Positions 11,065 through 19,091 of a stretch of DNA of 50,320 bases are shown piece after piece (the first letter of the stretch is position 1; each line of letters opens with the position of its first letter). This DNA comes from Clostridiaceae bacterium (GTDB lineage Bacteria; Bacillota; Clostridia; Acetivibrionales; DULL01): positions 1-50,320 of the forward strand of contig DULL01000033.1 of the NCBI GenBank assembly GCA_012840395.1. Reading direction: 5' to 3'. The notes under the pieces were generated by a model. The model ran no database searches and had not been told where the DNA came from. It saw only the letters and a program-made list of their open reading frames with translations. The translations under genes were made by a program, and so were the position numbers.

Positions 11065-11565
11065 ATGAATCTATATAAAATGCCCGGAACTCCAATTCAA
11101 CCCTGCATGGCTTATGCCGTGATCAGGGGAGGCCCTCTTGCTCCTCAGATCAGGGGAATAGTATGGTTTATAGATGTACAGGGAGGAACCTGGGTTGTTG
11201 TTAATGTAACAGGACTTCCCAGATACACACCGGGAAATGAAAACGAAAAGCCCGTAGGCCCTCATGGATTCCACATCCATGAAAAAGGTAATTGTGAAAT
11301 AGGGGATCCCAATGATCCTTTTTTGGCAGCAGGAAATCACTGGAATCCAACAAACCAGCCACATGGCAATCATGCTGGAGATTTTCCTGTGCTGTTCTCA
11401 AATGACGGGATGGCCTCCATGGCTTTCTTCACAAACAAATTCAAGCCTTTGGAGGCGGTAGGGAAAGCCGTCATCATACATCAAAGCCCTGATGACTATC
11501 AGACACAACCTGCAGGAGGCGCCGGCAAACGTCTTGCATGCGGCATAATAAAGAGGGCTTACTAA
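11065..11565 (+). CDS. Cu/Zn superoxide dismutase, no signal peptide
   Basis: A 166-residue SodC-family protein that should convert superoxide to oxygen and hydrogen peroxide. By comparison with human SOD1, all metal ligands are visible: His70, His72 and His139 for copper, bridging His92, and His100, His103 and Asp106 for zinc. The disulfide pair (Cys77, Cys159) and the active-site arginine (Arg156 in GKRLACG) are also present. Unlike most bacterial SodC it starts directly with MNLYKMPGTP and has no export signal, so it is probably cytoplasmic. GGAGG lies 12 bases upstream of ATG. The gene is monocistronic, bounded by a repeat tract and a terminator. Confidence 0.88.
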   Translation: MNLYKMPGTPIQPCMAYAVIRGGPLAPQIRGIVWFIDVQGGTWVVVNVTGLPRYTPGNENEKPVGPHGFHIHEKGNCEIGDPNDPFLAAGNHWNPTNQPHGNHAGDFPVLFSNDGMASMAFFTNKFKPLEAVGKAVIIHQSPDDYQTQPAGGAGKRLACGIIKRAY

Positions 11566-11605
11566 GCTTTGCACTAAACTTCAGATATGCTTTGCTTAAT
11601 AAGCC
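11552..11605 (+). terminator. terminator after the SOD gene
   Basis: GGGCTTACTAAGC, which contains the stop codon, pairs with GCTTAATAAGCCC (one mismatch) around a 26-base loop. A T-rich stretch follows later (ATAAAATTATTTT), so it is a moderate terminator. Confidence 0.45.
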
Positions 11606-11661
11606 CCGACATATAAAATTATTTTAAATAAATTACAAATAAGTAAGTATATTATGGCAAA

Positions 11662-12867
11662 TTATTTAAGGAGCTTGTCCATCATAAGGTATCCTTCATT
11701 TATCATAATACCGCTTGACCTTGCCTCATACTCATCAAAGCTTTCAACACCGGAATCCTTACGCTTACTTTTCTGGTAAAGCACATAGGGAACCGGTTCG
11801 CCGGTATGGGTACGCAGAGACAAGGGGGTAGGATGATCCGGCAATAGCAATATCCTATAATCATCATACTTATCTAGCCCTTGTAACAAAGGCCCTACTA
11901 TTTTTTCGTCAATAAGTTCAATAGATTTAACTTTATTCTCGATTTCATGCCTGTGCCCGCACTCATCAGGAGCCTCAACATGAATAAAAACAAAATCCTG
12001 TCCTGATTCAAATTCTTTAAGGGCAGCTTCAGCCTTGCCTGTAAAATTAGTGTTGATGTTTCCTGTAGCCCCTTCTACATCACATGATTTGAGGCCGGCA
12101 CATATTCCAATACCTTTTACCAGGTCAACAGCAGAAATTACAGAGCCTTTTATGCCATACTTTTCATAAAAGCTTGTGAGAGAAGGCTTTCTCCCATTAC
12201 CCCACAGCCATATTGAATTGGCAGGGCGAAGCCCCTTGGCGATTCTTGCCTTGTTTACAGGATGGTTTTTAAGGATATCATAACTCTTAACCATCATTTC
12301 AAGAAGCATTTTACTGTTATCGCCCTTGGGCAGATATTCTGTAATCTTCTTTTCCAGGATATCGTGAGGTGGGGTAAGGTCATATTTCGAGTTATCACCT
12401 CTAAGGACTAAACAATGACGGTAGCTGACCCCGGGGTAGAACTCCACTTTGCTGCTTTTTAAAAGAAGATTGAGTTCCTTTATAAGCTGGGCTGCCTCCT
12501 CAGAAGATATTTCATCGGAACTGTAATCCACCATTGTCTTATCTGCATATTCAACCTCATCCGATAGGGTAACAAGATTACACCTGAAAGAAACATCATC
12601 AGGCGACAGGTCAATACCCATGCTGACGGCTTCCAAAGAGGAACGGCCGGTATAATACCGCACAGGGTCATATCCCATAACAGAGAGATTTGCTACATCG
12701 CTGCCCGGAGGCAAACCATCCGGAATTGTCTTAACCATTCCTATTTCCCCATACTTTGCCAGAAAATCCATATTAGGTTTATATGCATACTGCAAAGGTG
12801 TTTTATTGTCTAATTCTGGTATAGGATAGTCAGCCATCCCATCTCCAAGTACAACAGCGTATTTCAT
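11662..12867 (-). CDS. apgM: cofactor-independent phosphoglycerate mutase, archaeal type
   Basis: A 401-residue protein of the alkaline-phosphatase-like metalloenzyme superfamily, interconverting 3- and 2-phosphoglycerate in glycolysis. The start KYAVVLGDGMADYPI, the PPGSDVANLSVMGYDP segment containing the likely catalytic serine, and the later metal-binding HVEAPDECGHRH and LPDHPTP motifs are typical of archaeal-type aPGAM, shorter than the 510-residue bacterial GpmI. Two ATGs are possible: 12873, only 3 bases after AAAGG, and 12867, 9 bases after it; the second is preferred. The protein lies downstream of the sodium-pump genes but with a 185-base gap, so it may be transcribed separately. 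Confidence 0.88.
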   Translation of the reverse strand: MKYAVVLGDGMADYPIPELDNKTPLQYAYKPNMDFLAKYGEIGMVKTIPDGLPPGSDVANLSVMGYDPVRYYTGRSSLEAVSMGIDLSPDDVSFRCNLVTLSDEVEYADKTMVDYSSDEISSEEAAQLIKELNLLLKSSKVEFYPGVSYRHCLVLRGDNSKYDLTPPHDILEKKITEYLPKGDNSKMLLEMMVKSYDILKNHPVNKARIAKGLRPANSIWLWGNGRKPSLTSFYEKYGIKGSVISAVDLVKGIGICAGLKSCDVEGATGNINTNFTGKAEAALKEFESGQDFVFIHVEAPDECGHRHEIENKVKSIELIDEKIVGPLLQGLDKYDDYRILLLPDHPTPLSLRTHTGEPVPYVLYQKSKRKDSGVESFDEYEARSSGIMINEGYLMMDKLLK

Positions 12868-13015
12868 GAGCATTGACCTTTCTATTAATTAATATCAACT
12901 AACAAAACTAATTAACAAACTAATATCGCACATTCCAGCCATCTAAATTTGCAAAGCTTTTTTTCTAATAACCAAAAACTATTTACTTATCTTTAAACTA
13001 TCTGCTCTCATTTAA

Positions 13016-13070
13016 CAGACTACTTTAACAAACTACTTTAACAAACTACTTTAACAAACTACTTTAGCAT
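13016..13070 (-). repeat. 13-base tandem repeat spanning the decarboxylase beta stop codon
   Basis: Four copies of a 13-base unit (plus strand TACTTTAACAAAC) run from 13021; the copy nearest the gene contains the stop codon (13061-13059) and last codons of the beta subunit. Confidence 0.9.
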
Positions 13071-14189
13071 GCTGAGCAATACTCCGGCAGCAACAGCTGA
13101 GCCTATTACACCTGCCACATTGGGACCCATTGCATGCATGAGCAGGAAGTTGCTTGGATTAGCTTCTTGTCCGACTTTTTGTGAAACACGGGCTGCCATG
13201 GGTACTGCTGAAACTCCTGCTGAACCAATAAGTGGATTAACTTTTCCTCCAGTTGCCCAGTACATAATTTTTCCGAACAGTACTCCACCAGCAGTGCTTA
13301 TTGAGAAAGCAACCAGGCCTAACAATATAATTCCTAAGGTCTTAGGATCCAGGAATGTTTCACCTGTTGCAGTGGCACCTACCGACAAACCTAAGAATAT
13401 GGTAATTATGTTAATCAGCTCATTTTGAGCAGTTTTACTGATTCTTTCAACAACACCGCTTTCACGCATTAAATTTCCAAACATGAGCATGCCTATCAGC
13501 GGAGCTGCATCAGGCAGGAATAAGGATACTATTAAGGATACCAGTATCGGGAAAATAATTTTCTCAACTTTGGATACCGGCCTTAACTGCTCCATAACAA
13601 CTTCTCTTTCCTTCTTAGTAGTTAGAGCTTTCATAATAGGCGGCTGTATAATTGGTACCAGAGCCATGTATGAATAAGCCGCAATTGCTATGGGACCAAG
13701 CAGATGGGGAGCTAATTTAGTGGTAACAAATATTGCAGTAGGGCCATCTGCTCCGCCGATTATTCCTATTGCTCCTGCTTCCTGAGGAGTGTAGTTCAAT
13801 ATTATTGCTCCAAGGAAAGTAAAAAATATTCCTAACTGGGCTGCCGCACCTAAAAGCAAGCTCTTAGGATTGGCAAGAAGGGGACCGAAGTCTGTCATTG
13901 CGCCTATACCCATAAAAATAAGCGGAGGATATATTCCAAGCTTAACTCCCTGATACAGGTAGTAAATTAGGCCTCCTTCATTATATGAGCCAAGGTTGGC
14001 AAAAGGAAGATTTGCCAAAAACATCCCGAAAGCTATGGGCAAAAGAAGCAGAGGCTCATACTTTTTTGCAATTGCAAGATAAATCAAGATGAAAGAAATA
14101 GCTATCATTACATACTGCTGCCAGGTTCCTGTAACAAAGCCCGAGGCTTCAACTAGATTAATTATTGTGTTTATAAAATCTGAAAACAT
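13059..14189 (-). CDS. oadB: sodium-translocating decarboxylase beta subunit
   Basis: A 376-residue, very hydrophobic protein with about nine to ten membrane segments. It matches the beta subunit (OadB/GcdB/MmdB) of biotin-dependent sodium-pumping decarboxylases, which couples decarboxylation of carboxybiotin to sodium export. The central [13 protein letters not shown] segment (Asp148) and the C-terminal [15 protein letters not shown] segment are conserved parts of the sodium path. The gamma-like gene lies 146 bases upstream. The alpha (carboxyltransferase) and biotin-carrier subunits are absent here, so the substrate (oxaloacetate, methylmalonyl-CoA or glutaconyl-CoA) cannot be assigned. Confidence 0.9.
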   Translation of the reverse strand: MFSDFINTIINLVEASGFVTGTWQQYVMIAISFILIYLAIAKKYEPLLLLPIAFGMFLANLPFANLGSYNEGGLIYYLYQGVKLGIYPPLIFMGIGAMTDFGPLLANPKSLLLGAAAQLGIFFTFLGAIILNYTPQEAGAIGIIGGADGPTAIFVTTKLAPHLLGPIAIAAYSYMALVPIIQPPIMKALTTKKEREVVMEQLRPVSKVEKIIFPILVSLIVSLFLPDAAPLIGMLMFGNLMRESGVVERISKTAQNELINIITIFLGLSVGATATGETFLDPKTLGIILLGLVAFSISTAGGVLFGKIMYWATGGKVNPLIGSAGVSAVPMAARVSQKVGQEANPSNFLLMHAMGPNVAGVIGSAVAAGVLLSMLK

Positions 14190-14288
14190 TATTTTGACCG
14201 TCCCTTTTCAGTTATATTTTTCGTAGTTTTTAATGGAGATTCTCGCTTTATACCCTTCGTTATCTACGACATTAATGAACATCACATC

Positions 14289-14303
14289 GGGTAGTTCCTA
14301 CCC
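14289..14303. other. hairpin between decarboxylase gamma and beta genes
   Basis: GGGTAG-TTC-CTACCC is a perfect tight hairpin in the 146-base gap between the gamma and beta genes. No T-run follows; it may be an RNA processing or stabilising structure within the message. Confidence 0.4.
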
Positions 14304-14335
14304 TAGTTTATATTATAGCAATTCATCTTCTATAA

Positions 14336-14716
14336 TTATAATCTTCCGGAAATTACCTCAGTCCTGCCTGCAATGTTCCAAACAGGAGAGGTTACTGGAA
14401 TTCGTCTGTAAGAAGTTACCCTGATTTTTGTATCAGGTCTTGTCATTCCGCTTGCCATTATAGCCACTGTAAGTACTGCAATCAGTTCACTGTCTGAGTC
14501 AGCTGCCTTGGTTTGAGTGCTGACTGACTCACTGTATGAAGCTGTATCAGAACCTTCTGGCTGATTATCTGCTGAAGCGGGATTATCAGGCCTATTCTTT
14601 TTTGTATTAGAAACTTTGCCAAATAAAGAAATTATCAAAGAAAGGACCAGTAATGAACTAAAAACAACTACCATTCCCGTAATTATTACATTAATAGATA
14701 AGGATAAATTTTCCAT
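14336..14716 (-). CDS. OadG-like sodium pump gamma subunit
   Basis: A 126-residue protein with one N-terminal membrane helix (about residues 8-30, VIITGMVVVFSSLLVLSLIISLFG), a low-complexity polar linker (about 38-75) and a conserved tail (AVLTVAIMASG ... SPVWNIAGRTE). This layout fits OadG-family gamma subunits, which anchor and assemble the alpha and beta subunits. GGAGGTG precedes ATG. It leads the minus-strand pair with the beta subunit. Confidence 0.72.
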   Translation of the reverse strand: MENLSLSINVIITGMVVVFSSLLVLSLIISLFGKVSNTKKNRPDNPASADNQPEGSDTASYSESVSTQTKAADSDSELIAVLTVAIMASGMTRPDTKIRVTSYRRIPVTSPVWNIAGRTEVISGRL

Positions 14717-15079
14717 GTCTGCACCTCCTTTAATGTATAAATGGTCACTGTGTTAAACTTATCACAATCTTATTTCATAGTCAATCTTATTTTAGTGATA
14801 AGTAATTTCAATAATATTTAATAGTATTTAATAAATATTATACATCCAATAATATAATATGTCCAAGTTAATATGATATAAGTTATAATATACTGGTAGA
14901 AACTATATGTGCTATAGAGAGCTCGCTTTGCTCGGGGATTAAACTATTAGCAAGTGCTATTTAAAGTTCTGTCTATATTAAATTATATAGTGCTTTATAG
15001 TACTTTATTATGCTATAGGCCGGCTAATTAAGATACCGGTTAATTTAAGTCAAGAGGTGAAAACAAAAGGAAGTTGAAT
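14717..15079. other. 363-base AT-rich divergent gap
   Basis: No gene is seen between the gamma-subunit gene (minus) and the TcdA-like gene (plus). The gap is AT-rich with many ATATTTAATA-like stretches. It contains CTCGCTTTGCTCGGGGATT at 14922-14940, which matches in reverse complement (17 of 19) a segment at 21287-21305. No confident promoter pair was found. Confidence 0.5.
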
Positions 15080-15901
15080 ATGGAACATGAATTTATCCGG
15101 GCAGAAATGCTTCTTGGAACCGATGGGTTAAATAAATTACGCTCCAGCAAAGTGGCGGTATTCGGTGTTGGGGGTGTGGGATCATTTGTAGTGGAAGCCC
15201 TTGCCCGCTGTGGAGTTGGCCATCTGGTACTAATAGATAAAGATAATATTGCCATATCAAATATAAACAGGCAGCTTCATGCCACCTCAAAAACCATAGG
15301 GAAATCAAAAGTGGAGGTTATGAGGGACAGAATTTTGGAAATCAATCCAAAAGCCCAGGTAACTGCCATACAGAAATTCTATTTGCCGGAAACAGCTTCC
15401 GAGTTATTAAGCAATGATTATGATTATATTGTGGATGCGGTGGATACGTTAACGGCAAAGATAGATCTTGTAGTAAGGGCGAAAGAAATGGGTATCCCCA
15501 TAATATCAAGCATGGGGGCAGGCAACAAGATGAACCCTGCCATGTTCGAGGTAGCGGATATTTATGAAACTTCAATAGACCCTATTGCAAAGGTTATGCG
15601 AAGGGAGTTGAGGAAGAGGGGTATAGACTCTCTTAAGGTGGTTTATTCCAGGGAAGTACCAATGAAACCGAAAATACCTGGCGGATCTATTGCCTGTGAA
15701 CAAATTGAAAATGAAAGAGATGATAGAGATGATAGAGATGATATGGATCAATTAGACCAGCAATTAAGCATTCAGCAAAGCGGACAAACAAAAAAAACAA
15801 GAAAAGAATTGCAGCCTCCCGGAAGCCTTTCCTTTGTTCCTTCGGTAGCGGGGCTTATTATTGCTGGAGAGGTAGTAAAGGACTTAATCGGAATGACATA
15901 A
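15080..15901 (+). CDS. tcdA: TcdA-like E1-type adenylating enzyme
   Basis: A 273-residue ThiF/HesA/E1-fold protein. The nucleotide-binding GVGGVGS (residues 29-35), followed by the DxDNIAISNINRQ signature, is the ATP-binding core. The closest recognisable family is TcdA/CsdL, which makes cyclic t6A in tRNA by ATP-dependent dehydration. ATG 15080 is chosen over TTG 15074 because AAAAGGAAG then sits about 7 bases away. Residues near 213-245 are an unusual acidic low-complexity insert (RDDRDDRDDMDQLDQQ) absent from typical members, made by a three-copy 9-base DNA repeat. It should lie on a surface loop before the conserved C-terminus (PGSLSFVPSVAGLIIAGEV). Confidence 0.82.
   Translation: MEHEFIRAEMLLGTDGLNKLRSSKVAVFGVGGVGSFVVEALARCGVGHLVLIDKDNIAISNINRQLHATSKTIGKSKVEVMRDRILEINPKAQVTAIQKFYLPETASELLSNDYDYIVDAVDTLTAKIDLVVRAKEMGIPIISSMGAGNKMNPAMFEVADIYETSIDPIAKVMRRELRKRGIDSLKVVYSREVPMKPKIPGGSIACEQIENERDDRDDRDDMDQLDQQLSIQQSGQTKKTRKELQPPGSLSFVPSVAGLIIAGEVVKDLIGMT
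15716..15742 (+). repeat. in-frame 9-base triplication inside the TcdA-like gene
   Basis: AGAGATGAT occurs three times in a row, exactly in frame, and encodes RDD-RDD-RDD. Confidence 0.95.
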
Positions 15902-16024
15902 TCAAAGATTGCAATGACATAATCAAAGATTTTACTGGAACAAATTAACCAGGGCAACTTAACCAGGGTAACTTAACCAGCACAACTTAACCAGAACGAT
16001 TTAACCAAGATGACTTGACCGCTT
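15892..16024 (+). repeat. stop-spanning 19-base duplication and 14-base tandem array
   Basis: AATGACATAATCAAAGATT occurs perfectly at 15892-15910, including the stop codon (15899-15901), and again at 15913-15931. Then six degenerate copies of a 14-base unit (CAACTTAACCAGGG) run from 15941 to 16024. Together they fill most of the gap before the next gene. Confidence 0.92.
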
Positions 16025-16091
16025 AAAAACTGAGACAAGTGAAAGAAAGAAACAATTGCATGAAAAAGACCATTAAGAAGGGAAAGAGAAA

Positions 16092-16769
16092 ATGCTGGAC
16101 AGACGAATTAATATATTTACAGGGCACTTTGGCTCAGGAAAAACCGAAATCTCAGTAAATTACGCAATTAAACTTCAGGAAAGTGGAAATAAGACAGCTA
16201 TAGTGGATTTAGATATAGTAAATCCATATTTTAGAACAGCCGATGTAAAAGAGCAGTTGGAGAAAATGGGCATATGGGTAATAACTCCCTTATATGCCAA
16301 TACCAATGTGGATGTGCCGGCTCTTCCGCCGGAAATCAACACTCTATTTGAAAAAAAGGAGTACAAGGTTGTATTGGATGTGGGAGGAGATGATGATGGA
16401 GCCAGGGTGCTCTCCAGGTACAGGGAACAAATATTAAATGACGACTATGAAATGTTCTTTGTAATAAGCGCCAGAAGGCCAATGACAGATACCAGGGAAA
16501 AGATACTGGAAATGATTGCAGATATTGAGGCAAGCTCGAGGATAAAGGTTACCAGGCTCATAAATAATACCAATTTACTTGGAGACACAGGAATAAAAGA
16601 TATTATTGAAGGACATAAATTGGTAGAGGAGGTTTCCTCCATATTAAATATTCCAATAGCTTTTACAAGCGGATTTGCAGAAACAATGAAAGAATATGAA
16701 AAAATCAGGGAAAAACAGAATATACCTTTATTTAAAATGGATAAGCTGATAAGACTGCCCTGGGAGTGA
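16092..16769 (+). CDS. MinD/ParA-like P-loop ATPase
   Basis: A 225-residue protein with a Walker A motif GHFGSGKT at residues 11-18, followed by TEISVNYAIKL, AIVDLDIVNPYFR and a DVGGDDDGAR segment, all of the SIMIBI (MinD/ParA/cobyrinate-type) P-loop class. There is no iron-sulfur-type CxxC motif as in the Mrp/NBP35 branch. Family relatives commonly lie beside ferredoxin-dependent 2-oxoacid oxidoreductase genes, as here, suggesting a helper role in assembly or regulation; that is inference. GAAGGGAAAGAG precedes ATG. Confidence 0.75.
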   Translation: MLDRRINIFTGHFGSGKTEISVNYAIKLQESGNKTAIVDLDIVNPYFRTADVKEQLEKMGIWVITPLYANTNVDVPALPPEINTLFEKKEYKVVLDVGGDDDGARVLSRYREQILNDDYEMFFVISARRPMTDTREKILEMIADIEASSRIKVTRLINNTNLLGDTGIKDIIEGHKLVEEVSSILNIPIAFTSGFAETMKEYEKIREKQNIPLFKMDKLIRLPWE

Positions 16770-16811
16770 CTACCCTGGGGATGGTGTGAAGCGTTAAGAA
16801 GGGGGATTAAA

Positions 16812-17474
16812 ATGTACAGATATGAGTTTATACCAGATATTAAGCAAACAAAGTATTTAAATCAAGTGTGGGACATTCTGTGTGAATGCGATAAAGATTT
16901 TGTACCGCCCTTATCATACAGGAATGATACAAAGCAAAAGGACTTTTCGAATATTTATCAAAAGAACAAACAGTTAACGGCCGACCACAACGATGAAATA
17001 GTCAGCAATGACGGAAAAGTCAGCGAAAAAACAAGTGAAAAAACAGAAGGCGACAAACCAACAGGAAATAAGCCTATAGAGAATGAGCCTACTGAGAATA
17101 AGCCTACAGAATATTTTAACAATATGATCCAGCAGCATTTTATTCTGGCTATAGATGAAAATGATTATGTGGCAGGATTCCTTTCCTTTAAAATTGATTA
17201 TGCCGCATTGGAGGAAATAACAAAAAACATATACATGTCAACGGCCTGCATAAGGAAAAAAGACAGAGGTAAAAGGATTTCCGGAGAATTTTATGAATAT
17301 GTGGAGTATAAACTTCCGGAAGAATACAGGCGTGACAAAATTCTGACCAGAACCTGGTCAACAAACGAAAAACAGATACACATTTTCACAAAACGAGGTT
17401 ACAAGCCTGTAAAAGTACTGCCAAATGACAGAGGCCCCGGAATTGATACCATCTATTTTCTCAAGCAGGTATAG
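16812..17474 (+). CDS. GNAT-like acyltransferase with low-complexity insert
   Basis: A 220-residue protein whose parts resemble a GNAT N-acetyltransferase: the N-terminal YRYEFIPDIKQTKYLNQVW, a middle strand (HFILAIDENDYVAGFLSF), a basic AcCoA-loop-like segment (IRKKDRGKRISGEF) and the C-terminal IHIFTKRGYKPVKVLPNDRGPGIDTIYF. Residues about 52-98 are a hydrophilic low-complexity insert with a KPxEN repeat encoded by three 15-base copies. The substrate is unknown. AAGGGGGA precedes ATG. It lies between the MinD-like ATPase and the oxidoreductase genes, but a terminator separates it from the latter. Confidence 0.6.
   Translation: MYRYEFIPDIKQTKYLNQVWDILCECDKDFVPPLSYRNDTKQKDFSNIYQKNKQLTADHNDEIVSNDGKVSEKTSEKTEGDKPTGNKPIENEPTENKPTEYFNNMIQQHFILAIDENDYVAGFLSFKIDYAALEEITKNIYMSTACIRKKDRGKRISGEFYEYVEYKLPEEYRRDKILTRTWSTNEKQIHIFTKRGYKPVKVLPNDRGPGIDTIYFLKQV
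17067..17111 (+). repeat. in-frame 15-base triplication inside the GNAT-like gene
   Basis: AATAAGCCTATAGAG, AATGAGCCTACTGAG and AATAAGCCTACAGAA follow one another in frame and encode NKPIE-NEPTE-NKPTE. Confidence 0.93.
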
Positions 17475-17555
17475 CATATAATTTAGGTGTAGCATGTAAT
17501 TTGGGTATAGCATGTAATTGGTGCAGCATGTAATTAAGGTATAGCAAGTAATTCA
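17468..17555 (+). repeat. 18-base repeat, five copies, starting across the GNAT-like stop codon
   Basis: GGTATAGCATGTAATTTG-like units run at 17468, 17486, 17504, about 17520 and 17538. The first copy contains the stop codon TAG (17472-17474) and the last codon. Confidence 0.92.
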
Positions 17556-17588
17556 GGGAAAAATGTATTGCAAAATAACATTCCCTTT

Positions 17589-17627
17589 ATGCAACTCCTC
17601 GGGAAAATAAGGTTGCATTCATTTTTT
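17589..17627 (+). terminator. terminator before the oxidoreductase operon
   Basis: ATGCAAC (17589-17595) and GTTGCAT (17612-17618) form a stem followed by TCATTTTTT. Confidence 0.6.
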
Positions 17628-17641
17628 AAGAGTTTTATAAT
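17613..17641 (+). promoter_or_regulatory. promoter of the 2-oxoacid:ferredoxin oxidoreductase operon
   Basis: TTGCAT (17613-17618) and TATAAT (17636-17641) are 17 bases apart and about 50 bases before the ferredoxin gene. The -35 box overlaps the right arm of the preceding terminator. Confidence 0.6.
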
Positions 17642-17646
17642 ATGTA

Positions 17647-17656
17647 GAAACGTTTC
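17647..17656. promoter_or_regulatory. GAAACGTTTC palindrome at the oxidoreductase promoter
   Basis: A perfect 10-base palindrome just downstream of the -10 box. The central ACGT is typical of LacI/CcpA-class operators, but the site does not match the full cre consensus. A repressor roadblock at this place is plausible. Confidence 0.4.
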
Positions 17657-17692
17657 GTTAGATTCACTATTTTAGATATGTGAGGTTAGATT

Positions 17693-17899
17693 ATGGCAAA
17701 AGTAACTTTTTTTGAAGATATTTGCAAGGGATGTAAATTGTGCACCACCGTATGCCCTAAAAAAATTGTTGTTATGAAAACAGACAAGCTAAATGCAAAA
17801 GGATTTCACCCTGCAGGAATTACAGATATGGAAAAATGCATAGGCTGTGCCTTTTGCGCGGCTATATGCCCTGACTGCGTAATTCAGGTGGAAAAGTGA
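17693..17899 (+). CDS. vorD: 2x[4Fe-4S] ferredoxin subunit of 2-oxoacid oxidoreductase
   Basis: A 68-residue ferredoxin-type subunit passing electrons from the catalytic subunits to external ferredoxin. Two CxxCxxCxxxC motifs (Cys11/14/17/21 and Cys49/52/55/59) each bind one [4Fe-4S] cluster. It is the first gene of the delta-alpha-beta-gamma-like operon. GAGG lies 9 bases before ATG. Its stop codon overlaps the beginning of a dispersed palindromic repeat, and the alpha gene starts about 125 bases later. Confidence 0.88.
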   Translation: MAKVTFFEDICKGCKLCTTVCPKKIVVMKTDKLNAKGFHPAGITDMEKCIGCAFCAAICPDCVIQVEK

Positions 17900-17971
17900 A
17901 GCACAGGGACGGTTCTTCTGCTTCCGAAGCATAGCGGTTCTTCCGAAGCATGGGGACGGTTCTTCTGCTCC
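17898..17971. repeat. dispersed GGGACGG element, three copies (one deleted)
   Basis: Copies at 17898-17924, 17926-17943 (internal deletion of part of the GGGACGG core) and 17945-17971, separated by single bases, begin inside the ferredoxin stop codon. Same family as at 8356, 20584 and 30131. Confidence 0.88.
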
Positions 17972-18025
17972 CAAGAGAAATTCAGATACAAAAGCAGGGA
18001 TTAGAATTAAGGAGGATACGTTTAA

Positions 18026-19087
18026 ATGGGAGAAAAACTATTAATGAAGGGAAATGAAGTTATTGCTGAAGCAGCAATACGGGCAGGCTGCAGGCATTAT
18101 TTCGGTTATCCTATTACACCGCAGACCGAAATTGCTCATTATATGGCAAAAAAGATGCCTTTGATAGGTGGCACTTTTGTGCAGGCGGAAAGTGAAATAG
18201 CTGCAATAAATATGGTATATGGAGCTGCCAGCGCAGGCGCAAGAGTAATGACAACATCATCAAGCCCTGGAATTAGCCTCAAACAAGAAGGGATTTCCTA
18301 CGCTTCATGTGCCGAGCTTCCTGCGGTTATTGTAAATGTAGTAAGGTGCGGACCGGGACTTGGTGGAATACTTCCTGCACAATGCGACTATTTTCAGGCA
18401 GTAAAAGGCGGAGGTCACGGGGATTATAAAATGGTAACCCTGGCTCCCTGCAGTGTTCAGGAACTCTATGAACTTACTGTTGAGGCCTTTAATATTTCCG
18501 ATAAATACAGAATTCTTACAATGATAATGGCTGACGGAATGCTTGGCCAGATGATGGAAGTTGTCGAGTTCAAAGAAAAAGAAGATATATATGCAGCAGA
18601 TAAAAGCTGGGCTGTTACAGGTACCGGAATGAAGAGGGAACACAACATCATAACTTCAATATATATTGAACCGGAAGTACTTGAAAAACACAATCTAAAG
18701 CTTCAGGCAAAGTACGCGGCCATTGCGGAGGCTGAGACCAGAGTAGAAGTATATAACTGTGAAGATGCCGATGTAATAGTTGCAGCATTTGGAACTGTGG
18801 CAAGAATTATAAAGAACGTAATTAAAACTGCAGCCCAGGAAGGAATTAAGGTAGGCCTTATAAGGCCCATAACACTTTGGCCATTCCCGTCGGCAGCTTT
18901 TGAGAAATATGCAGAAGTGCCCAAGGCATTTCTTTCAGTAGAAATGAATGCAGGTCAGATGGTTGAAGATGTAAGGTTGGCGGTAAACGGAAAGAGGCCG
19001 GTTCATTTCCATGGCAGAATGGGCGGAATGATACCTACTCAAAAGGAAATACTGGACAAAATCAAGGAAATTGTAAAGGGGAAATAA
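18026..19087 (+). CDS. vorB: 2-oxoacid:ferredoxin oxidoreductase alpha subunit (VorB-like)
   Basis: A 353-residue subunit containing the pyrimidine-binding-type fold and the following transketolase C-like domain. FGYPITPQTEIAHYM, TFVQAESEIAAINMVYGAASAGARVMTTSSSPG and VNVVRCGPGLGG are family hallmarks. The enzyme oxidatively decarboxylates 2-oxoacids to acyl-CoA, CO2 and reduced ferredoxin. The assignment to branched-chain 2-oxoacids (Vor) follows from general resemblance and gene order; 2-oxoglutarate (Kor) is the main alternative. GGAGG lies 10 bases before ATG. Confidence 0.85.
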   Translation: MGEKLLMKGNEVIAEAAIRAGCRHYFGYPITPQTEIAHYMAKKMPLIGGTFVQAESEIAAINMVYGAASAGARVMTTSSSPGISLKQEGISYASCAELPAVIVNVVRCGPGLGGILPAQCDYFQAVKGGGHGDYKMVTLAPCSVQELYELTVEAFNISDKYRILTMIMADGMLGQMMEVVEFKEKEDIYAADKSWAVTGTGMKREHNIITSIYIEPEVLEKHNLKLQAKYAAIAEAETRVEVYNCEDADVIVAAFGTVARIIKNVIKTAAQEGIKVGLIRPITLWPFPSAAFEKYAEVPKAFLSVEMNAGQMVEDVRLAVNGKRPVHFHGRMGGMIPTQKEILDKIKEIVKGK

Positions 19088-19091
19088 AATT

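Noticed and set aside
17647..17656. CcpA cre site at the oxidoreductase promoter
   Set aside because: GAAACGTTTC has the central ACGT but the outer positions do not match the cre consensus; kept only as an unassigned palindrome.
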